A stretch of DNA of 5,814 bases from the NCBI GenBank assembly GCA_002071245.1, contig MWEV01000182.1:1-5814 (forward strand). Direction: 5' to 3'. This DNA comes from Deltaproteobacteria bacterium ADurb.Bin026 (GTDB lineage Bacteria > Desulfobacterota > Syntrophorhabdia > Syntrophorhabdales > Syntrophorhabdaceae). The notes beneath the pieces are model-generated. The model saw only the letters and a program-made list of their open reading frames with translations. It did not search any database and was not told the DNA's origin. Of this stretch, positions 1-4,750 are shown one piece after another. A program made the position numbers and the translations under genes. Every line of letters begins with the position of its first letter. The stretch's first letter is position 1.

Positions 1-230
1 AACATTTCTCCATGGAGCGAAGGCGCACATGATGCAATGATTACCCGGTCAAGACCTTCTTTAATAATCTTGTCTTTAATCAAATCCTGGCCAGGCTCTG
101 AACAAACAAAAACATAATCCTCGGATACAGACACGCCTGGATATTTTTTAAAGAATTCGCTCAATTTTTTAACATCTACCGTATGCTTTATGTTGTGACC
201 ACAATGACAGATAAATATTCCTGTTTTCAT
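1..230 (-). CDS. HdrA-family protein, N-terminal domain (3' end beyond window)
   Basis: The first 76 codons of a gene that runs off the left edge; I translated them from the minus strand. The protein starts MKTGIFICHCG and matches the N-terminal domain of heterodisulfide reductase subunit A, with its usual landmarks: CHCG (Cys8, Cys10), a VDV segment at 18-20, CSEPGQ (Cys43) and ASCAPSLH (Cys68). In characterised methanogen HdrA this domain carries a [4Fe-4S] cluster and precedes the FAD domain in the same chain. Here the FAD domain of the preceding gene lacks it. The product could be a second, complete HdrA paralogue, or a free-standing N-terminal domain that complements the upstream fusion; the window cannot decide. 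The start at 230 is supported by AAAGGA 11 nt upstream. An ATG at 240 is out of frame and stops after one further codon. It lies 51 nt after the upstream stop on the same strand, so it is probably co-transcribed. Cytoplasmic; no signal peptide or membrane segment is seen in the visible part. Confidence 0.85.
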   Translation of the reverse strand, partial: MKTGIFICHCGHNIKHTVDVKKLSEFFKKYPGVSVSEDYVFVCSEPGQDLIKDKIIKEGLDRVIIASCAPSLHGEM

Positions 231-241
231 ATTAAAACATG

Positions 242-247
242 TCCTTT
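242..247 (-). promoter_or_regulatory. Shine-Dalgarno site of the downstream HdrA-like gene
   Basis: AAAGGA read on the minus strand, 11 nt before the ATG at 230. The spacing is a little long, but no better start exists: the closer ATG at 240 would give a two-codon peptide. It fixes the start of the partial HdrA-like gene. The surrounding 51-nt gap shows no clear hairpin, T-tract or convincing -10/-35 pair, so the gene most likely depends on upstream transcription. Confidence 0.55.
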
Positions 248-281
248 AGCCTTGAAACATTACACATAATTCGCTTTTGTT

Positions 282-3005
282 TCATGTGCTGCCCACAACC
301 AGCAATTCTTCATTTCCAGACACAATGTATTCCAGACACCTCGCCGCTGCTTCGCCTCCCGATGCAACTGTATCAGGTATGTCCCTCGGTCCGGATGCCA
401 TGCCGCAAACAAATATACCATCGACATTCGTGCGTGACGGACTAATCGAATCAGCCTTGATAAAACCGTATTCATCTATTTCTAACGACATGATTTGTCT
501 GAGTTCTTCGATACTTTTTGCAGGTCTAACCCCTGTAGCAAGAACCACGACATCCACTTCTATCTCGAGCATTTCACCGCTTAACATATCTTCTACGCGC
601 ACTAGAAGCCCATTTTCGGTTTTAGATATTTCACCCGGTACACCTCTAATATAAATGGTACCGCTTTCTTGTGTATTCTTGTAAAACTCTTCATAGCCCT
701 TGCCATATGCCCTTACATCTATATATGATACATAAATCTCAGCGTCTTTAATCCTGTCTCTAACGATACTCGCATGTTTTGCCGTGTACATGCAGCAAAC
801 CCTTGAACAGAAACGTGCATTGCTTTGTCTGTCCCTCGAACCAACACACTGTATGAAATAAAATCGTTTTGGAACCTTGCCGTTTAAGAGGATGTCCCCA
901 CCTGTCGGACCAGTAACAGAACAGATACGTTCAAATTCTATGCCAGTTATGACACCATCTAAAATGCCATAGCCATATTCTCTTTTTTCCGTTGGATCGT
1001 AGAGGTCAAAACCTGGAGCCAGAATAATTCCATCGAACAATTCAGTTAACAATTCGTCTTGCATATGATGGTCAATTGCCTTTACTTCGCATATCCTTTC
1101 GCATTCTCCACATTGTATGCATCCCTCGATTTTACCGGCAAGACATCGTGATGCTTCTGCACGTGCTTCTTCTGTGCTGTATCCTATGGTTACCTCATTG
1201 AAATTCTTGATTCTTTCTTCGACGGAGGCTTCGGGCATTTTTATGCGATTTGAACAGGAAAATCTTGTGGAAAGGTTAGCCACTTCTGAATCAGTAAGTT
1301 TTTCTGGTTTCTTTCCTGTATGTATCTCGTCTATCTGTTCACCCTTGAGAAAACAGTTTATGTATTTGGCAGCCCTATAACCAGCAGCAATTGCATCTAC
1401 AACATATGCTGGCCCTGTTGAAACATCGCCACCTGCAAAAATACCTTCAATATTTGTCGAATTGGTGAGGGGGTCAACCTCAATGGTGCCATTTTTCTTA
1501 AATGCCAGACCAATTCCTTCAGCAAAAGAGGTTTGAAGTGTCTGGCCTAATGCCTTGATTACCATGTCAACTGATACAGTAAATTCAGAATCTTTGATGG
1601 GAATTGGACGTCTGCGACCGCTTGAATCGGGCTCTCCAAGCTCAATACTAATACACTCCATATGCGAAAGGTGTCCGTTTTCACCGTAAAAACGTACCGG
1701 CGTGGTGAGGAATTTTATCTCTATCCCTTCATGAAGAAGCGCTTCAACCTCTTCGTCAGCAGCAGGCATTTCATCACGCGTTCTTCGGTAGATAAGCGTT
1801 ACATTTTTGCTGCCAAGACGTTTTACGGTTCTTGCACAGTCAATGGCTGTATTTCCTCCACCTATTACCGCAACATTTTTGCCCGGTGTTATCTTTTTAC
1901 CGCGGTTCACATCCTGCAAAAACCCAATCCCGTCAATTGCGCCCTGGAGTTCTTCTCCGTCTACACCAAGGGGTAATCCTTTTGGGGCGCCTGTTCCTAT
2001 AAAGACGGCATCGAAATCTTCCCTAATATTTTCGAGCTTAATATCTTTGCCTATTTCAATATTGCATCTAATTTCAATGCCAAGCTTTATTATATAATTG
2101 ATCTCTTTTTTTAATTCTTCCTTAGGAAGCCTGTACTCAGGTATTGCATAACGCAGCATACCTCCTGGCTCAGGAAGTGCTTCAAAAACGGTTACATCAT
2201 GGCCTTCCAAAGAAAGATTATAGGCACATGCAAGACCTGCGGGCCCGGCGCCTACTACTGCAACCTTTTTACCTGTCTTGGTAATATTTGGAACTTCAAG
2301 CAAATCAATATCGAATTGGTCGACAGCAAAACGTTTAAGGTCACGAATGGCAAGAGGGTCATCGAGCTGACCTCTGTTACATACCGTTTCACAGGGAGCA
2401 TAGCAAACCCTGCCACATACGGAAGGAAAAGGGTTTGTTGCCCTTATGAGCATATAAGCCTCTTTGAACCTTCCCTCGCTGATGTGTTTGAGGTACCCGG
2501 GAACATTTGTATTTATCGGACATGCATCGATACATGCGGCATTGCAGGGGCGATCTTCGCGTTTGTCAATACTTGCCTTGTTGGGAATCGCCTGCGGAAA
2601 AGGGATGTAAATCGCCTTTCTTGAACCTATACCCATGTTGAACTCGCTTTTCATGACAACCGGACAAACTGAAGAGCAGTTTCCGCATGCTGTGCATTTC
2701 TTTGTGTCAATGTATCTCGCCTTTTTTAGAATTGTAACCTGAAACTTCTGGCTTATCTTCTCTACGGCAATTAGTTTCCCCCAAGTGAGCAATTCGATGT
2801 TATGGTCGAGTGAAACCTCGACCATTTTTGGAGAAAGGGTGCAGGTAGAACAATCGAGAGTAGGAAATGTTTTGTCGAGTTGTATCATTCTGCCGCCGAT
2901 GGACGGGCCTTCTTCAAGCATTGTCACACTTACTCCGCATGACGCAAGCTCAAGGGCAGCCGTTATACCTCCTATTCCACCACCAACAACAAGTACCTTA
3001 TTCAT
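282..3005 (-). CDS. HdrA core with inserted GltD/NfnB-like NAD(P)H oxidoreductase module
   Basis: A 907-residue soluble flavo-iron-sulfur protein made of nested domains. Residues 1-148 are the HdrA FAD domain: dinucleotide motif GGGIGG (8-13), GGRM (37-40), LDKTFPTLDCSTC (43-55), then a [4Fe-4S] motif C104/C107/C110/C114-Pro. Residues from about 150 to 620 are a whole GltD/NfnB-type unit: N-terminal cysteines 154, 158, 162, 197, 201, 205 and 209 (as in the dihydropyrimidine dehydrogenase/GltD iron-sulfur domain), FAD motif GAGPAG (252-257), NAD(P) motif GGGNTA (382-387), YRRTR (406-410) and GGDVSTG (525-531). The Arg pair 407-408 suggests NADPH. Residues 629-639 hold a second C-x2-C-x2-C-x3-C motif, and the HdrA fold then resumes: LAPGFDLYDP (662-671), cysteines 720, 733, 737 and 738 (QCVGSRD...CSRVCC), and GPRDIPDT (872-879). 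Classical HdrA (about 650 residues) has an N-terminal domain and a C-terminal double-cluster ferredoxin domain; both are missing here. The start is supported by AAAGGA 5 nt upstream and because the FAD motif begins almost at once. It lies 26 nt after etfA. Role inferred: coupling NAD(P)H, Etf and a low-potential carrier, possibly by electron bifurcation. Confidence 0.93.
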   Translation of the reverse strand: MNKVLVVGGGIGGITAALELASCGVSVTMLEEGPSIGGRMIQLDKTFPTLDCSTCTLSPKMVEVSLDHNIELLTWGKLIAVEKISQKFQVTILKKARYIDTKKCTACGNCSSVCPVVMKSEFNMGIGSRKAIYIPFPQAIPNKASIDKREDRPCNAACIDACPINTNVPGYLKHISEGRFKEAYMLIRATNPFPSVCGRVCYAPCETVCNRGQLDDPLAIRDLKRFAVDQFDIDLLEVPNITKTGKKVAVVGAGPAGLACAYNLSLEGHDVTVFEALPEPGGMLRYAIPEYRLPKEELKKEINYIIKLGIEIRCNIEIGKDIKLENIREDFDAVFIGTGAPKGLPLGVDGEELQGAIDGIGFLQDVNRGKKITPGKNVAVIGGGNTAIDCARTVKRLGSKNVTLIYRRTRDEMPAADEEVEALLHEGIEIKFLTTPVRFYGENGHLSHMECISIELGEPDSSGRRRPIPIKDSEFTVSVDMVIKALGQTLQTSFAEGIGLAFKKNGTIEVDPLTNSTNIEGIFAGGDVSTGPAYVVDAIAAGYRAAKYINCFLKGEQIDEIHTGKKPEKLTDSEVANLSTRFSCSNRIKMPEASVEERIKNFNEVTIGYSTEEARAEASRCLAGKIEGCIQCGECERICEVKAIDHHMQDELLTELFDGIILAPGFDLYDPTEKREYGYGILDGVITGIEFERICSVTGPTGGDILLNGKVPKRFYFIQCVGSRDRQSNARFCSRVCCMYTAKHASIVRDRIKDAEIYVSYIDVRAYGKGYEEFYKNTQESGTIYIRGVPGEISKTENGLLVRVEDMLSGEMLEIEVDVVVLATGVRPAKSIEELRQIMSLEIDEYGFIKADSISPSRTNVDGIFVCGMASGPRDIPDTVASGGEAAARCLEYIVSGNEELLVVGST
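792..848 (-). other. HdrA core cysteine set near the FAD
   Basis: Codons for Cys720, Cys733, Cys737 and Cys738 of the HdrA-GltD fusion, in the family pattern QCVGSRD followed by CSRVCC. In HdrA this conserved set lies in the thioredoxin-reductase-like FAD domain and is thought to hold a [4Fe-4S] cluster close to the flavin. All four residues are kept, which argues that the HdrA half is still redox-active despite the insertion. Confidence 0.65.
1089..1121 (-). other. Second half of the HdrA inserted ferredoxin domain ([4Fe-4S] motif)
   Basis: Codons for Cys629, Cys632, Cys635 and Cys639 (CIQCGECERIC) of the HdrA-GltD fusion. The usual proline after the last cysteine is replaced by Glu. In ordinary HdrA this motif follows the first cluster motif after only a few dozen residues; here about 515 residues separate them. 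The segment just before it, containing RCLAGKIEG, resembles the C-terminal tail of GltD-type fusion proteins, where RCL is normally followed by more cysteines. Only Cys621 of that set remains. Confidence 0.75.
1122..2558 (-). other. GltD/NfnB-like module inserted within the HdrA reading frame
   Basis: Approximate extent of the inserted NAD(P)H:acceptor oxidoreductase domain (residues about 150-627 of the fusion). It begins right after the HdrA-typical IPFPQAIPN segment (residues 134-142) and ends just before the second HdrA [4Fe-4S] motif. It contains its own FAD site, NAD(P) site and a cysteine-rich N-terminal cluster domain, so it looks like a complete enzyme subunit rather than a fragment. 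The reading frame is continuous across both junctions and the HdrA residues on each side are intact. Boundaries are judged by eye from family motifs and may be off by 10-20 residues. Confidence 0.85.
2664..2696 (-). other. First half of the HdrA inserted ferredoxin domain ([4Fe-4S] motif)
   Basis: Codons for Cys104, Cys107, Cys110 and Cys114 followed by Pro (CTACGNCSSVCP) of the HdrA-GltD fusion. This is a standard C-x2-C-x2-C-x3-CP [4Fe-4S] motif at the position where HdrA proteins carry their inserted ferredoxin domain. It is followed by the HdrA-typical RKAIYIPFPQA segment, directly upstream of the GltD-like insertion. Confidence 0.85.
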
Positions 3006-3010
3006 AACAA

Positions 3011-3016
3011 TCCTTT
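3011..3016 (-). promoter_or_regulatory. Shine-Dalgarno site of the HdrA-GltD fusion gene
   Basis: AAAGGA read on the minus strand, 5 nt before the ATG at 3005, inside the 26-nt gap after the etfA stop codon. It supports starting the fusion protein directly at its FAD-binding strand (MNKVLVVGGGIGG) and therefore supports the true absence of an HdrA N-terminal domain from this chain. Confidence 0.65.
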
Positions 3017-3031
3017 ATAGATGCAGATCCT

Positions 3032-3973
3032 CTAACCTTCTTTCAGCATCTCTTTCAGTTTGTCTCTCACCTTGTGCATATCGCCTATAATGCCATAATG
3101 TGCATATTGAAAAATAGGGGCTTCGGGGTCTTTGTTGACGGCAATGATACAGTCTGAATCCTTCATCCCCGCGATGTGCTGGAAAGCACCGCTGATGCCC
3201 ATTGCAAGATATACCTTTGGCTTCACTGTTTTTCCTGATGTACCCACCTGGTGTGTTTTGGGCAACCACAATTTGTCAATGACAGGCCTTGAGCCTGATA
3301 TAACTGCCTTTAAAAGTTTTGCAAGTTCTTCATACTCAGCAACCTCTTCGTTGTTGCCAGTCCCCCTTCCGATAGATAGGAGGAATTCTGCTTTAGTTAT
3401 ATCGATGCCTGATTTCTCCTCTTCCACAAACTCCATAAAAGTCCGTGTGGTATTTGTCTCCACATCTTCAACGATTTCCAAAGATGGATTAGCATTTCTA
3501 TCACAAAGATTTTCCTTAAAACTGCCGCTTCGAACAGTAATGATGAAGGTGCCCTCTCCGGATGGTTTAAATTCGCCGAATATCTTGTCTGAATAATAAC
3601 TCTTAGAAAACGTTCCCCGTTCTTTGTCATAGGCGCTAACATCTGTGATAATAGGCACATTAAAATATCCTGCAGCATAGGAAGCCAATTCTGTCCCTGA
3701 AGCGGAGTTTGTGAAGACCATTAAGTATGGCTTTCCATGCGATGCCATAATCTTTTCAAGGATATTGACCATGACTACAGGGTTTAAAAACATCGATTCT
3801 TCAACTTTTACCTTAATTATGCCGTTTAAATACTGTTCGTTTACATTATAGTCACCAAAAGGAATCAGAAGAAACGCATCTTTCCCCATAAGGGAGCATA
3901 ATCCGATGGAATCCATGTTTCTCTCTTCAAAAATATTGCGTCTTGTTTCTGCCACAACGAGTGCATAGCTCAT
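3032..3973 (-). CDS. etfA: Electron transfer flavoprotein alpha subunit (EtfA)
   Basis: A 313-residue protein of normal length for the large Etf subunit. With EtfB it forms a cytoplasmic FAD heterodimer that shuttles electrons between acyl-CoA dehydrogenases and a downstream oxidoreductase. The C-terminal FAD domain is intact: IGRGTG (201-206), GSRPVID (227-233) with the flavin-contacting Arg229, HQVGTSGKTV (241-250), GISGAFQH (259-266) with the conserved His266, and NKDPEAPIFQ (280-289). By alignment from memory with human EtfA, Arg229, Ser246 and His266 correspond to Arg249, Thr266 and His286 around the isoalloxazine ring; Thr245 stands where many family members have Gln. The N-terminal 190 residues are the less conserved Etf domain I. 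The start overlaps the etfB stop as ATGA, with AAGGGGG about 7 nt upstream, which implies translational coupling and equal synthesis of both subunits. No extra N-terminal ferredoxin domain is present. Whether this Etf bifurcates electrons cannot be told by eye. Confidence 0.97.
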   Translation of the reverse strand: MSYALVVAETRRNIFEERNMDSIGLCSLMGKDAFLLIPFGDYNVNEQYLNGIIKVKVEESMFLNPVVMVNILEKIMASHGKPYLMVFTNSASGTELASYAAGYFNVPIITDVSAYDKERGTFSKSYYSDKIFGEFKPSGEGTFIITVRSGSFKENLCDRNANPSLEIVEDVETNTTRTFMEFVEEEKSGIDITKAEFLLSIGRGTGNNEEVAEYEELAKLLKAVISGSRPVIDKLWLPKTHQVGTSGKTVKPKVYLAMGISGAFQHIAGMKDSDCIIAVNKDPEAPIFQYAHYGIIGDMHKVRDKLKEMLKEG

Positions 3974-4749
3974 TGGTACACCCCCTTTTCTTTCAGTATA
4001 TTCAATAACTCTTTACATGCATTCTCCAGATCTGGGCTCAAAAGTGTTGCGCCTTCCTTTTTCAGCGGATATACCCATCTGGTAAGCTCAATCATGTTCT
4101 CAACATTTTCCTGGTAATCAGATGCTTTAAGAACCTTTCTTTCCACTTTGGATGCCTTCCGTATTCCCATAATGGAGACATATCTTGGCTCGTTAATGCC
4201 TGTCTGGATTGACATTACACAGGGTAAAGAAATTTTTATACGCTCCTGTAGACCCCCTTCAAGTTCTCTTCTTACAATTGCATATCCATTTTCAATATTA
4301 TCGATTCCAATAACCATAGATACAAAGGGAATCCTCAACTTTGCTGCAAGGATGCCACCAACAGCAGCAAACTGGTCATCTTCAGATTGTACACCTGTAA
4401 AGATTGCGTCAAAAGGCAAGCCTTCCTTTTTCAAGAAATTATAGATCAATGTCGATCTTGCATTGGGATCGTGGAGGATATTTTCGGTTTCAATTAGAAA
4501 ACCATCCTTTGCCCCCATGGCTATTGCCCTTCTTAACACCTCATCGGATTCGGAATCACCAATGGATACTGCTGTCACAGTACCGCCTATTTTTTCTACA
4601 ATCCGTACGGCCTCTTCAACCGAATAGTTGTCCCAGTCATTCACCTTGAAAGGCACTTTAGATAGATCGATTTTATTTCCATCATCAATAATCCGCAGTT
4701 CTTCCTCTTGTGTTGCGGGAACCCTTTTGGTAAAAACGAGTAAATTCAT
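3970..4749 (-). CDS. etfB: Electron transfer flavoprotein beta subunit (EtfB)
   Basis: A 259-residue protein, the usual size for the small Etf subunit. It opens with the family N-terminus MNLLVFTKRVPAT and a segment KVNDWDNYSVEEAVRI (35-50) equivalent to the 'N..D..ALEEA' region. It continues with the nucleotide-binding stretch VSIGD (61-65) and LRRAIAMGA (72-80), then GVQSEDDQFAAVGG (119-132), which faces the AMP or second-FAD site. The EtfB signature region is clear: RRELEGGLQE (160-169), LPCVMS (175-180) and NEPRY (186-190). The residues after NEPRY form the recognition loop that docks to acyl-CoA dehydrogenases; here it reads VSIMGIRKA. EtfB binds either AMP (ordinary Etf) or a second FAD (bifurcating Etf), and I cannot assign this one by eye. 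The gene begins one base after the upstream HdrD-like stop and overlaps etfA by 4 nt. The ATG is supported by GGAGGT 8 nt upstream. Confidence 0.97.
   Translation of the reverse strand: MNLLVFTKRVPATQEEELRIIDDGNKIDLSKVPFKVNDWDNYSVEEAVRIVEKIGGTVTAVSIGDSESDEVLRRAIAMGAKDGFLIETENILHDPNARSTLIYNFLKKEGLPFDAIFTGVQSEDDQFAAVGGILAAKLRIPFVSMVIGIDNIENGYAIVRRELEGGLQERIKISLPCVMSIQTGINEPRYVSIMGIRKASKVERKVLKASDYQENVENMIELTRWVYPLKKEGATLLSPDLENACKELLNILKEKGVYQ
3981..3987 (-). promoter_or_regulatory. Shine-Dalgarno site of etfA, inside etfB
   Basis: AAGGGGG on the minus strand, 7 nt before the etfA ATG at 3973 and lying in the last codons of etfB. Together with the ATGA stop/start overlap it indicates that ribosomes finishing etfB re-initiate on etfA. 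Confidence 0.65.
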
Positions 4750-4750
4750 T

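Noticed and set aside
231..281. Promoter or terminator in the 51-nt gap before the last gene
   Set aside because: No stable inverted repeat followed by a T-run and no convincing -10/-35 pair; only a short ACATGT palindrome and the Shine-Dalgarno site are seen.
277..654. 125-codon open frame on the plus strand near the 3' end of the fusion gene
   Set aside because: Antisense to the HdrA C-terminal motif region, with Ser/Thr-rich composition and no recognisable domain.
2199..2624. 141-codon open frame on the plus strand opposite the HdrA-GltD fusion
   Set aside because: Antisense to conserved FAD and iron-sulfur motifs of the fusion; its cysteines are reverse readings of those motifs. No independent support.
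282..3005. Fusion caused by a sequencing or assembly error joining hdrA and gltD
   Set aside because: HdrA sequence is present on both sides of the GltD-like module in one continuous frame, with family motifs in the correct order; a simple end-to-end misjoin would not give this nested arrangement.
3132..3596. 154-codon open frame on the plus strand opposite etfA
   Set aside because: Lies wholly antisense to the well-conserved etfA FAD-domain coding region; its translation is low-complexity, Ser/Pro-rich and shows no family motif. A shadow frame.
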